From NCBI GenBank assembly GCA_002371625.1, contig DFFV01000074.1:1-8185 (forward strand): a stretch of DNA of 8,185 nucleotides. Direction: 5' to 3'. Shown one piece after another: positions 1-6,294 of the stretch; within the stretch, counting starts at the first letter, position 1, and each line of letters starts with the position of its first letter. The position numbers and the translations under genes are program-made. This DNA is from Ruminococcus sp. UBA3767. GTDB lineage: Bacteria > Bacillota > Clostridia > Oscillospirales > Ruminococcaceae. The notes under the pieces were generated by a model. That model saw nothing but the letters and a program-made list of their open reading frames with translations. It had not been told where the DNA came from and did not search any database.

Positions 1-349
1 CGATTTTGGAGAAAAGGTCATCCAGTTTAACATTTACATCATCCAGCGTCAGCTCATTGCTTTCGCCCAGAAGACTGTTTGCAAACATTTTTATCATCGG
101 TGAGATTGTAAATCCGCCCGGAACAAAATCCTGTAATGCACCCAGGAGGGTATCAATACCAAGATTCTCCAACTTGTTGATGTCCTTTTTCTGCTGCAGC
201 GCCTGAGTGGTGCTCATAGAGTTAACTGTCTGAGTGTTGTCTGCGCTTGCGGCGATCGAAGCGGCTGTTGTCATCAGCATTGCTGTTGCCAGCAGTGAAG
301 CGAGTGTTCTTTTTATCCTGCCTGTGCTCTTGATATTTGTATTTCTCAT
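1..349 (-). CDS. Secreted protein of unknown function (partial, N-terminal 116 codons)
   Basis: An open frame begins with ATG at 349-347 and reads without a stop to the left edge, so the C-terminus is missing. The start is supported by an AGGAGG ribosome site at 356-361, seven bases upstream. The protein opens with a typical signal peptide: a basic stretch (MRNTNIKSTGRIKR), a hydrophobic core (LASLLATAMLMTTAASIA), and a likely cleavage site after ASA at about residue 36. The mature part starts DNTQTVNSMSTTQALQQKKD. It contains a Gly/Pro-containing hydrophobic stretch (GALQDFVPGGFTISPMIKMF) and then a leucine-spaced, probably helical segment (LTLDDVNVKLDDLFSKI), which may begin a coiled coil. 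I do not recognise a family. It has its own promoter and lies downstream of the terminator of the heptad-repeat gene, so it is a separate transcription unit. Export is fairly sure; the function is unknown. Confidence 0.72.
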   Translation of the reverse strand, partial: MRNTNIKSTGRIKRTLASLLATAMLMTTAASIAASADNTQTVNSMSTTQALQQKKDINKLENLGIDTLLGALQDFVPGGFTISPMIKMFANSLLGESNELTLDDVNVKLDDLFSKI

Positions 350-413
350 TCTGTTTCCTCCTGTATTATAATCTATGAGCCGTACTCATTGGTTCTGTCT
401 TGCTCTGATATAT

Positions 414-442
414 ATGATATCACCAGTCATCGCCTGTTTCAA
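414..442 (-). promoter_or_regulatory. Promoter of the secreted-protein gene (extended -10)
   Basis: Read on the minus strand, TTGAAA (442-437) is followed by a 17-base spacer and TATCAT (419-414). A TG one base before the -10 gives an extended -10 (TGaTATCAT). The predicted start is near 407, leaving a leader of about 58 bases before the ATG at 349. The leader has a small 5-bp hairpin (ATGAG/CTCAT, about 375-389). The extended -10 compensates for the imperfect -10 box. Confidence 0.55.
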
Positions 443-462
443 TAGATAATAAAGCCCCGACT

Positions 463-478
463 TGTAGTATAAGCTACA
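463..478. promoter_or_regulatory. Candidate activator site 1, TGTA-N8-TACA dyad
   Basis: TGTAGTATAAGCTACA is a 16-bp inverted repeat with 5-bp perfect arms (TGTAG/CTACA). Its centre is about 63 bases upstream of the predicted start of the secreted-protein gene, where an upstream-binding activator would be expected. A second copy lies exactly 30 bp farther away. The binding protein is not known, and no candidate regulator gene is next to it in the window. Confidence 0.45.
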
Positions 479-492
479 TATTCAGCGAAAGT

Positions 493-508
493 TGTAGTAT
501 ATGTTACA
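493..508. promoter_or_regulatory. Candidate activator site 2, TGTA-N8-TACA dyad
   Basis: TGTAGTATATGTTACA repeats the first nine bases of the copy at 463-478 and keeps the same TGTA-N8-TACA geometry. With one more base on each side it becomes TTGTA/TACAA. Its centre is about 93 bases upstream of the predicted start. The 30-bp period is about three helical turns and would place two bound dimers on roughly the same face of the DNA. Sequence after the dyads is also similar (AGCG-AAAGT versus AAGCGCAAAGT), so the unit is an imperfect 30-bp tandem repeat. Confidence 0.45.
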
Positions 509-528
509 AATAAGCGCAAAGTGTAAAC

Positions 529-570
529 AAGACAAAAACAAGCAGAGCACTCATTGCCTGAGTGCCCTGC
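529..570 (-). terminator. Rho-independent terminator of the exporter operon
   Basis: On the minus strand the RNA folds as GCAGGGCACTCA / loop GGCAA / TGAGTGCTCTGC. This is a 12-bp stem (559-570 with 542-553) with one G-U wobble, followed by a U-rich tract (TTGTTTTTGT). It starts 36 bases after the stop codon of the heptad-repeat gene. In the other orientation the wobble becomes an A-C mismatch and the T tract is weak, so it serves the minus strand. Confidence 0.88.
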
Positions 571-606
571 TTTATTAAAAAGAGTAAAAGGGGAGAAGTA
601 TGCATA

Positions 607-3237
607 TCACTTTTCTTTTCTGACAGCAGCGGTCTCGTAGATGAATTTAACTTCACCATCCGTACCGTCAGCAATGCCCGAAAAGTTGTTGTATTCGCCC
701 GAAGCCTTGGTTATCTCGCTGAGCTTATCCATAAGAGCCTTTATATCTTCCTTATATACCTTCATTATCTTGTCAACGGCTTCCTGCTTGAACTGCAGCA
801 TTCCGTTCTCAAGCTGCTTTGAACCGTCATTGAGCTGCTTTACACCGTCGATAAGTGTAGTTGTGCTGCTCCTGAGCGTGCCGATGCCGTTGTAAAGCTC
901 GCCGCTGCCGTCATAAAGCTGCTTTGTTCCCGATGAAAGCTCAGCCATTTTTTCAGCAAGCAGTTTTGCACCGTCGCTGAACTGTCCTGCGCCGCTTGAA
1001 AGTGTTCCGATGCCTGCATCGAGCTGCTTAGCACCTGTTGTCAGCTGTCCCAGTCCGCCCGAAAGTGTGCCCATATTGGTGTTGAGCAGTTTAGCGCCCG
1101 ATGAAAGCTGGCCAAGTCCGCCTGTAAGCTCACCAATTCCGCCTGCTGCCTGACCGATACCTGCGTTGAGCGTTTTGCTGCCTGTGCTGAGCTGTGCAAG
1201 CCCTGTGTTGAGTGCGCCCGAGCCTGCAAGGATACCGTTTTGCGGAGCAGTGAAGCTGTCGTTGAGAGTTTTAAGTCCGCCTGTTATCGTAAGAGCGCCT
1301 GTTTTGGTTTCATTCATCAGCTTTTCAGCGCCTGCCGAAACCTGCTGAGCGCCTGTGCTGACCTGTGCAGCTCCGCCCGAGATAACGCCGATGCTTGTTT
1401 TAAGCATATTTGAACCGTTCTCCAGTGAGCTTATACCGTCACGGATAGTAGGCGTCTGCGGATCAGCGCCCGATTTAAGTGCAGCAAGCACCTGCTTTTG
1501 TCCTGCGATAGTCTGCGTAAGAGTCTGTATGCTGCCTGTAACGGTTGCGTTGGGGTTGCTCTGGTTGAGCTGAGTAAGTGCGGCAAGCACCTGCTCGTTT
1601 GCCGAAATAGTAGCCTCAAGATTCTGCGCAGCAGTGTCAACACCCTGTCCCAGCTGTTTTACCTGGTCGGGCAGGGCAACAACTGTTGTATTGAGCTGAA
1701 TAAGACCCGAGCTTACCTGCTGTGCACCTGCCGAAAGTGCAGCTGTGCCGTTTGCAAGCGTGCCCTGTTTTGTTTTATCAAGCTGCTGTGTCATCGCATC
1801 AGCCAGCGCCTGTGATCCTGTCTGCAGCTGCTGTGTGCCCTCGTGTGCCTTTTTAAGTCCGTTGTCAAGAGCGGTTGAACCTGCATAGAGCTGTCCGCTT
1901 CCGTCGGCTATCTGTTTTGCGCCTGCCTGCAGTTCGCCTGCGCCCTTTGTGAGCGCTGGCAGCTTCTGGTCAAGCTGTGCGAATCCGCCTGCAAGTGTCT
2001 TTGTGCCGTCAGCCAGTTTTGCCGCACCGACATTTGCTTCGCCCAGCTTTGCTGCAAGCGTTGAAGAACCCTGCTTGAGCGTATTTGTACCGCTGATAAG
2101 CTGCTGTGTTGAACCGCTGAGTGTGCCTGCGCCCTGTGCGAGCTGTGCTGCACCGTCGTTTGCTGTTTTGAGACCGTTTTGCAGTGTGCCTGCACCGCTG
2201 TACAGCTTATTTACGCCCTCAGGCAGAGGACCTATCGAATCGTTGAGCTTTGTAATGCCCTCGTTGAGCTGCTTTGAGCCGTCATACAGCTTGGTCACGC
2301 CGTCATTCATCTCGCCCAGCTTTTTCTCAACTGCGTCAAGTATCTCGGAGCTGTCTATCTCCATTTTTGAAAGCAGGTTGCTCGTTGCAAGTGTGATAAC
2401 TGTCGGCATCTCAAAGTTTTTAACATCTGCGGTCAGCTCGATGTGATCGGGTATCTCTATGTTCTTGTCCTTTATCTTCTTGGCAGCCTCGGTATCCGAG
2501 CTTTCGAGCTTGCTCATAATACCCTCAGCGTCAAGGCTCTCTTTAAGCCCCGGTATCGCAAGTCCCACGAATATCTGCTTGTTTCCGTCCGAGATGACCT
2601 TTCCGTTTGTGATCGTAACGTTTGAGAATATATCTCCGTCAAGGATAGAGCCTGTTGTCATCAGGAAAGGTACATAAATATCCTGCTGTTTTCCGTCAAC
2701 GGTGATAGTTTTCTTTGCGTTGTTCTTGAAGTCGTAGCGAACAGTCAGCTTTCCGCTTTTTCCGATAATATCCTCTGCATTGACCTGTTTGCCGTCAAGT
2801 GTGTAGGTCACCTTCATGTCAACAGGCAGGTCACCCGAGTAATTGCCCTTGTAGTAGATATCTCCGCCTTCGGTCTTCCAGGTCAGCTTTTTGCCCGATG
2901 CTTCATAGCCCTCATCGGTCTTGGTATTTTCAATATCGGTAAGCTCTGAAACGTCCTCAAGCTCTTTGAGTCCCTTGGGATTTTTGAGCCAGTCGCTTAC
3001 GATCACCTTGTCCTTGGCACCGTCTGCCTTGGTCATGATGTAAACTGTTTCTTCCTTGAAAGTCTTTCCGTTTTCATCGTGAGCCTTTTCGCTCTTTTCA
3101 GTCTGTGCCGAGGTTTTTTCTTCTTTCTCGTTATCCTTGTCATTATCCTTTTCGTTAGCCATAGCATAAAGGCCTGTTGCGCCTGCTGAGAGCATTACTG
3201 CAAGTGCGCCTGCGATGACTTTTGAATATGTTTTCAT
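607..3237 (-). CDS. Exported heptad-repeat (xxxLxxG) partner protein of the MMPL transporter
   Basis: This 876-residue protein opens with a signal peptide (MKTYSKVIAGALAVMLSAGATGLYAMA, possible cleavage after AMA at 27). Next come a charged Asp/Glu/Lys linker (28-62) and a probably beta-rich domain (about 63-280; DWLKNPKGL, LPVDMKVTYTLDGK, GKSGKLTVRYDF, PGLKESLD). Residues about 310-815 are dominated by glycine-rich repeats with Leu and Gly three residues apart (for example QLYDGSGELYNG), the xxxLxxG class known from YhgE/Pip-type proteins. A glutamine-rich, glycine-poor stretch at about 515-590 interrupts them. The C-terminal domain (816-876) holds YNNFSG and EVKFIYETA. Unlike YhgE/Pip it has no C-terminal membrane segment, and no LPXTG motif is present, so it should be extracytoplasmic, either released or held by its N-terminus. 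It lies 21 bases after the transporter gene and has a strong ribosome site (AAAGGGG). A role as a structural or lipid-handling partner of the pump is inferred, not shown. Confidence 0.85.
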   Translation of the reverse strand: MKTYSKVIAGALAVMLSAGATGLYAMANEKDNDKDNEKEEKTSAQTEKSEKAHDENGKTFKEETVYIMTKADGAKDKVIVSDWLKNPKGLKELEDVSELTDIENTKTDEGYEASGKKLTWKTEGGDIYYKGNYSGDLPVDMKVTYTLDGKQVNAEDIIGKSGKLTVRYDFKNNAKKTITVDGKQQDIYVPFLMTTGSILDGDIFSNVTITNGKVISDGNKQIFVGLAIPGLKESLDAEGIMSKLESSDTEAAKKIKDKNIEIPDHIELTADVKNFEMPTVITLATSNLLSKMEIDSSEILDAVEKKLGEMNDGVTKLYDGSKQLNEGITKLNDSIGPLPEGVNKLYSGAGTLQNGLKTANDGAAQLAQGAGTLSGSTQQLISGTNTLKQGSSTLAAKLGEANVGAAKLADGTKTLAGGFAQLDQKLPALTKGAGELQAGAKQIADGSGQLYAGSTALDNGLKKAHEGTQQLQTGSQALADAMTQQLDKTKQGTLANGTAALSAGAQQVSSGLIQLNTTVVALPDQVKQLGQGVDTAAQNLEATISANEQVLAALTQLNQSNPNATVTGSIQTLTQTIAGQKQVLAALKSGADPQTPTIRDGISSLENGSNMLKTSIGVISGGAAQVSTGAQQVSAGAEKLMNETKTGALTITGGLKTLNDSFTAPQNGILAGSGALNTGLAQLSTGSKTLNAGIGQAAGGIGELTGGLGQLSSGAKLLNTNMGTLSGGLGQLTTGAKQLDAGIGTLSSGAGQFSDGAKLLAEKMAELSSGTKQLYDGSGELYNGIGTLRSSTTTLIDGVKQLNDGSKQLENGMLQFKQEAVDKIMKVYKEDIKALMDKLSEITKASGEYNNFSGIADGTDGEVKFIYETAAVRKEK
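793..2310 (-). repeat. Region coding for xxxLxxG heptad repeats
   Basis: This part of the gene encodes residues about 310-815, where Leu and Gly recur in seven-residue units. The match at the DNA level is a 21-base period with many near-repeats (variants of the codons for LSSGAK, LNDGSKQL and LSTGAQQV). The periodicity creates several long antisense open frames that are not genes. Such repeats are prone to copy-number change by slippage or recombination, so the repeat number may vary between strains (inference). Confidence 0.8.
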
Positions 3238-3258
3238 ATCTGTTACCCCTTTCAGTTA

Positions 3259-5382
3259 TCACTTTACTGTCGGCATCTGAACGCCGAGCCTGCCCTTGTT
3301 TGCTTTGTCTGTATTCCTTGCGCCCTTCATTCCGAATGTGGAACGGATGATGACAGGGTCAAACAGCATAAGCATTGAAGGAAGAATGAATATAACCGTT
3401 ACCATGCTTATCAGCGCACCTCTTGAAAGAAGTGAGCAAAGCTGAGATATCATATCGACCCGTGAGTAAACGCCGACACCGAATGTCGCTGCGAAAAATC
3501 CGAGCGCCGAAACTATTATAGATTTTATCGAGGTAGAAAGTGCTATCGTAACAGCCTCGGTCTTGTCGTGCCCCGAGTTCCTTTCCAGCTTGTATCGTGT
3601 TGACATCAGTATCGCATAGTCAACAGTTGCGCCAAGCTGTATGGTACCTATAACTATCGAAGCTATGAACGGTATCGTTGTCTTTGTGTAGCAGGGGATA
3701 GCCATGTTCACAAAGATGGCAAATTCGATAACGCTGACAAGTATCAGCGGCAGCGAGAACGAACGCAGTACAAAGAATATTATCAGGAATATCGCTGCCA
3801 TTGAAACTGCACTTACTACCTTGAAGTCCCTGTCGGTAACTGTTATAAGGTCCTTTGTGCAGGGCGCTTCACCGATGAGCATACCCTTTTTATCGTATTT
3901 TGCAAGTATTTCCTGCAGGGAATCTATCTGTTTGTTTACCTTGTCCGAAGCAGTCTTATACTCCGAGCCTATGAGTACCATCTGCCAGTTCTTTGATTTA
4001 AGAGCCTCGGTGAGTTTTTCGGGAACGACCTCCTTTGGAATGTTCGGACCGAGCAGCGAGTTAAGACCGAGCGAGAACTTAACGCCGTCCACCTTGTTCA
4101 TCTCGCTGAGCATATTGTTCATTGCTTTTGGTTCAAGGTCAGCATCACACATAAGTATATGTGTTGTGGACATGTGGAACTGCTCCTCGAGCTTGGCGTT
4201 TGCAACTATACTGTCAAGGTCCTTCGGAAGTGTCGCTGTAAGATCGTAGTAAACATCTGTGTGGGTGTATCCGTAAAGCGCAGGTATCAGTATCACAAGA
4301 AATGCTGTTATGCAGACTGCTCTGTGCTTTATTATAAACGAGGAGAATTTGTTGAGATTAGGGATAAGGTCCCTGTGCATCGTTTTCGTCAGCGCCTTAT
4401 CAAAAATAAGTATCATCGCAGGAAGAACTGTTACACAGGCGATAACTCCGATAACAACGCCCTTTGCCATTACTATACCCATATCAAGTCCGAGCTTGTA
4501 TGACATAAAGCAAAGCGCAAGGAAGCCTGCAACAGTCGTTACCGAGCTGCCGACAACAGAGCTTATCGTTTTTGAGATAGCCTGCGCCATCGCTTCGTTG
4601 TTGTCACCCGGGTGAAGCTCCTGCTGTTCCTTATAGCTGTGCCACAGGAAGATCGAGTAGTCTATCGTTACACCGAGCTGCAGCACCGCTGTAAGTGCCT
4701 GCGTAATAAACGAGATCTCACCGATAAATATGTTTGAACCCAGGTTGTAAAGTATCGCCATGCCAACGCTGAGCATAAAGAACACAGGTATCAGGAACGA
4801 GTCCATCGTCAGTGCCAGCACCGCACTTGTCAGGCATACCGCAAGAATAACATAGCCCGTTGTTTCTGAGATAGTCAGGTCTTTGATGTCGCTTATCGCA
4901 GCGGTCATGCCTGCAACAAAGCACTGCTTGCCCGCTATCGACTTTACCTCGCTTAGTGCTTTAAGGCTCTCGTCCGCTGCGGAGGTCTTGTCAAAGAACA
5001 CCGCCATAAGCGTTGAATCTTCAGAGTTGAAGAAATCATACAGCTTTTTCGGGAGAACCTCTTTCGGCAGGTTTATATCTGCGATAGAGTCATACCATAT
5101 CACATCGCAAACATGATCTACCTCGGCGAACTTTTTTTCAAGCTCCTTTACGTCCTTGTCCTGCATACCGTCTATCATCACGAATGCAAAACCGCCTTTG
5201 CCGAACTCTTCAAGCATGATATCCTGCCCCTTCATCGTGTCCAGGTCGCCGGGAAGATAGGAAAGGATATCGTAGTTTATCCTTGTTCCCAGCATACCGA
5301 AAAGCGAGGGAACAAGCAGTATCAGGCTGATGATAAGTATTGCAAATCTGCCCTTTACAACTGCTTTGCCGAATTTGTACAT
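3259..5382 (-). CDS. MMPL/RND-superfamily membrane exporter
   Basis: This 707-residue protein is built as two similar halves, each with one N-terminal membrane helix, an extracytoplasmic loop domain and a five-helix bundle, giving 12 membrane segments. Approximate helix positions are 11-33, 176-195, 197-215, 222-247, 278-296, 304-328, 355-372, 523-540, 543-562, 567-594, 618-637 and 652-675. Each half carries the Asp-Tyr pair typical of proton-relay helices in MmpL proteins: GVTIDYSIF (D241-Y242) and GATVDYAIL (D588-Y589). Related repeated motifs are YDILSYLPGDLD (37-48) and YDLTATLPKDLD (379-390). The family uses the proton gradient to move lipids, fatty acids or other amphiphiles out through the membrane. 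The size is that of the compact Firmicutes form, shorter than mycobacterial MmpL. The ribosome site is GAAAGGGGTAA at 5390-5400. It is the first gene of an operon with the heptad-repeat protein and is divergent from the TetR gene that probably represses it. The substrate cannot be read from sequence. Confidence 0.92.
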   Translation of the reverse strand: MYKFGKAVVKGRFAILIISLILLVPSLFGMLGTRINYDILSYLPGDLDTMKGQDIMLEEFGKGGFAFVMIDGMQDKDVKELEKKFAEVDHVCDVIWYDSIADINLPKEVLPKKLYDFFNSEDSTLMAVFFDKTSAADESLKALSEVKSIAGKQCFVAGMTAAISDIKDLTISETTGYVILAVCLTSAVLALTMDSFLIPVFFMLSVGMAILYNLGSNIFIGEISFITQALTAVLQLGVTIDYSIFLWHSYKEQQELHPGDNNEAMAQAISKTISSVVGSSVTTVAGFLALCFMSYKLGLDMGIVMAKGVVIGVIACVTVLPAMILIFDKALTKTMHRDLIPNLNKFSSFIIKHRAVCITAFLVILIPALYGYTHTDVYYDLTATLPKDLDSIVANAKLEEQFHMSTTHILMCDADLEPKAMNNMLSEMNKVDGVKFSLGLNSLLGPNIPKEVVPEKLTEALKSKNWQMVLIGSEYKTASDKVNKQIDSLQEILAKYDKKGMLIGEAPCTKDLITVTDRDFKVVSAVSMAAIFLIIFFVLRSFSLPLILVSVIEFAIFVNMAIPCYTKTTIPFIASIVIGTIQLGATVDYAILMSTRYKLERNSGHDKTEAVTIALSTSIKSIIVSALGFFAATFGVGVYSRVDMISQLCSLLSRGALISMVTVIFILPSMLMLFDPVIIRSTFGMKGARNTDKANKGRLGVQMPTVK

Positions 5383-5401
5383 TGTCTCATTACCCCTTTC
5401 G

Positions 5402-5416
5402 ATGACCGTGAGTCTT
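5402..5416. promoter_or_regulatory. Degenerate fifth operator half-palindrome
   Basis: ATGACC-GTG-AGTCTT keeps one perfect arm of the 15-bp operator and four of six positions in the other. It lies just upstream of the ribosome site of the exporter gene. It may be a weak extra TetR site or a chance match. Confidence 0.35.
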
Positions 5417-5428
5417 ACTATATATTAT

Positions 5429-5443
5429 ATGACCGTTGGTCAT
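5429..5443. promoter_or_regulatory. TetR operator copy, ATGACC-GTT-GGTCAT (perfect arms)
   Basis: A 15-bp inverted repeat with two perfect 6-base arms. It is centred about 17 bases downstream of the predicted start of the exporter operon, where a bound repressor would block early elongation or polymerase binding. Confidence 0.72.
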
Positions 5444-5459
5444 TTCGTTTCACAAGAAT

Positions 5460-5488
5460 AGTTTAGCACAAAAATGACCAATAGTCAA
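5460..5488 (-). promoter_or_regulatory. Promoter of the MMPL/heptad-repeat operon
   Basis: On the minus strand TTGACT (5488-5483) and TAAACT (5465-5460) are separated by exactly 17 bases. The predicted start is near 5453, giving a leader of about 70 bases. The -35 box is itself one arm of an operator copy (5474-5488) and a second copy lies just downstream, so repression by the divergent TetR protein is expected. Confidence 0.7.
5474..5488. promoter_or_regulatory. TetR operator copy overlapping the exporter -35 box
   Basis: ATGACC-AAT-AGTCAA matches the 15-bp consensus in one full arm and in four of six positions of the other. The changed bases are what makes the minus-strand -35 hexamer TTGACT, so the operator and the promoter element share the same bases. 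Confidence 0.65.
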
Positions 5489-5506
5489 TATCTTCGGCGA
5501 GAAAAA

Positions 5507-5521
5507 TTGACCATCGGTCAT
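5507..5521. promoter_or_regulatory. TetR operator copy overlapping the regulator's upstream -35 box
   Basis: TTGACC-ATC-GGTCAT differs from the perfect palindrome only at its first base. That change gives the plus-strand -35 hexamer TTGACC of the promoter pointing to the TetR gene. This is the mirror image of the arrangement at the exporter promoter. Confidence 0.7.
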
Positions 5522-5534
5522 ATTTTTGTATACT
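5507..5534 (+). promoter_or_regulatory. Upstream, autoregulated promoter of the TetR gene
   Basis: TTGACC (5507-5512), a 16-base spacer and TATACT (5529-5534) form a good sigma-A type promoter with a predicted start near 5541. Operator copies lie on its -35 box and at 5561-5575, downstream of the start, so the repressor probably limits its own synthesis from here. Confidence 0.6.
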
Positions 5535-5560
5535 TACACAAAATCAGCCGCCAACAAAAA

Positions 5561-5575
5561 ATGACTATTGGTCAT
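5561..5575. promoter_or_regulatory. TetR operator copy, ATGACT-ATT-GGTCAT
   Basis: A 15-bp inverted repeat with one mismatch between the arms. It sits about 28 bases downstream of the start of the upstream tetR promoter and ends 9 bases before the -35 box of the second promoter. It therefore blocks the first promoter more directly than the second. Confidence 0.7.
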
Positions 5576-5584
5576 TTTAACATC

Positions 5585-5613
5585 TTGACAAGCTGATTTT
5601 TCTAAATTATAAT
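5585..5613 (+). promoter_or_regulatory. Downstream consensus promoter of the TetR gene
   Basis: TTGACA (5585-5590) and TATAAT (5608-5613) are both exact consensus hexamers with the ideal 17-base spacing. The predicted start is near 5620, about 46 bases before the ATG at 5666. No operator copy overlaps either box; the nearest ends at 5575. This promoter may give steady repressor supply. Confidence 0.75.
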
Positions 5614-5665
5614 TATCTTAACACAACAAACAGCGTATGATCTGCGCATAAGAGAGGGTGATATC

Positions 5666-6271
5666 ATGGGAAAGCTGGATATCAATAAAAAGAAAAAGGA
5701 GAAGTCTCTCCTTGATACTGCTTTTGAGCTTTTCACTACCAAAGGACTTGCAAAAACGTCTATCTCGGATATCGTAAGCAAGGCAGGCGTAGCAAAGGGC
5801 ACGTTCTATCTTTATTTCAAAGATAAATATGAGCTTCGCAACAGGCTTATAGCACACAAGTCATCTCAGATGTTCAAAAAAGCTATCGAGCAGATGAAGC
5901 AGACGGATATGGAGCATGATTTTGAGACCGACATCATTTTTGTGGCCGATAATATGATAAACCAGCTGTGTGAAAATAAAACTACGCTCAGCTTTATTTC
6001 AAAAAATCTCAGCTGGGGCGTTTTCAAAAATGCGCTCACCAGCGGCGGCAACAGCAAGGACGTTGACTTTACCGATGTTTACAACATGATAATCGAAAAT
6101 GCGCCCAATACTGTAAAAGAGCCTGAGATAATGGTGTTCATGATAATCGAGCTTGTCAGCTCCACCTGCTATTCGGCTATCCTCAATTCCGAGCCTTGCG
6201 GCATAGGTGAGCTAAAGCCTTATCTTTACAGCAGCATAAAGCATATCCTGCACGACCACATCGAGTACTGA
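5666..6271 (+). CDS. TetR/AcrR-family transcriptional repressor
   Basis: This 201-residue protein is of normal length for the family. The N-terminal DNA-binding domain is clear: helix 1 (KEKSLLDTAFELFTTKGLAKTS, about 11-32) and the helix-turn-helix (ISDIVSKAGVAKGTFYLYFKDKYEL, about 33-57). The latter holds the hallmark G-x-x-KGTFYLYF-x-x-K recognition pattern. The C-terminal part (about 65-201) is helical, varied in sequence and presumably the ligand and dimer domain; it contains two Cys residues close together near 173-182 that I cannot interpret. The start codon has a ribosome site GAGGGTGA at 5654-5661. The gene is divergent from the MMPL operon. Five 15-bp palindromes of one type fill the space between them, covering promoters of both sides, so this protein is almost certainly their ligand-released repressor and regulates itself. 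The inducer is unknown. Confidence 0.93.
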   Translation: MGKLDINKKKKEKSLLDTAFELFTTKGLAKTSISDIVSKAGVAKGTFYLYFKDKYELRNRLIAHKSSQMFKKAIEQMKQTDMEHDFETDIIFVADNMINQLCENKTTLSFISKNLSWGVFKNALTSGGNSKDVDFTDVYNMIIENAPNTVKEPEIMVFMIIELVSSTCYSAILNSEPCGIGELKPYLYSSIKHILHDHIEY

Positions 6272-6294
6272 CAGAAACTGAAAATAATAAAAAC

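Larger units (their letters stand above)
350..606. other. Intergenic control region left of the exporter operon
   Basis: These 257 bases hold the operon terminator (529-570), the two 30-bp spaced dyads (463-508), an extended -10 promoter (414-442) and a leader with a ribosome site, all serving the minus strand. I see no gene, tRNA or recognisable riboswitch fold here. Confidence 0.6.

Noticed and set aside
365..370. TATAAT on the minus strand close to the secreted-protein gene
   Set aside because: Transcription from it would start within or after the ribosome site, leaving no usable leader; the promoter at 414-442 fits better.
366..389. Seven-codon frame (MSTAHRL) in the leader of the secreted-protein gene, minus strand
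   Set aside because: No ribosome site precedes it and its peptide has no attenuation-type codon run, so a regulatory leader peptide is not supported.
1949..2446. 165-residue open frame on the plus strand, antisense to the heptad-repeat gene
   Set aside because: It is rich in Ser, Ala, Pro, Cys and Val because it reads the 21-base periodic Leu/Gly codons backwards. No ribosome site or family pattern is visible, and the minus-strand gene has a signal peptide and conserved ends.
3704..4249. 181-residue plus-strand frame inside the MMPL gene
   Set aside because: It is antisense to a transporter with intact helices and both Asp-Tyr motifs; its composition is that of a shadow frame.
5424..5429. 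TATAAT on the minus strand upstream of the MMPL gene
   Set aside because: No acceptable -35 box is found at 16-18 bases; the pair at 5460-5488 has good boxes and ideal spacing.
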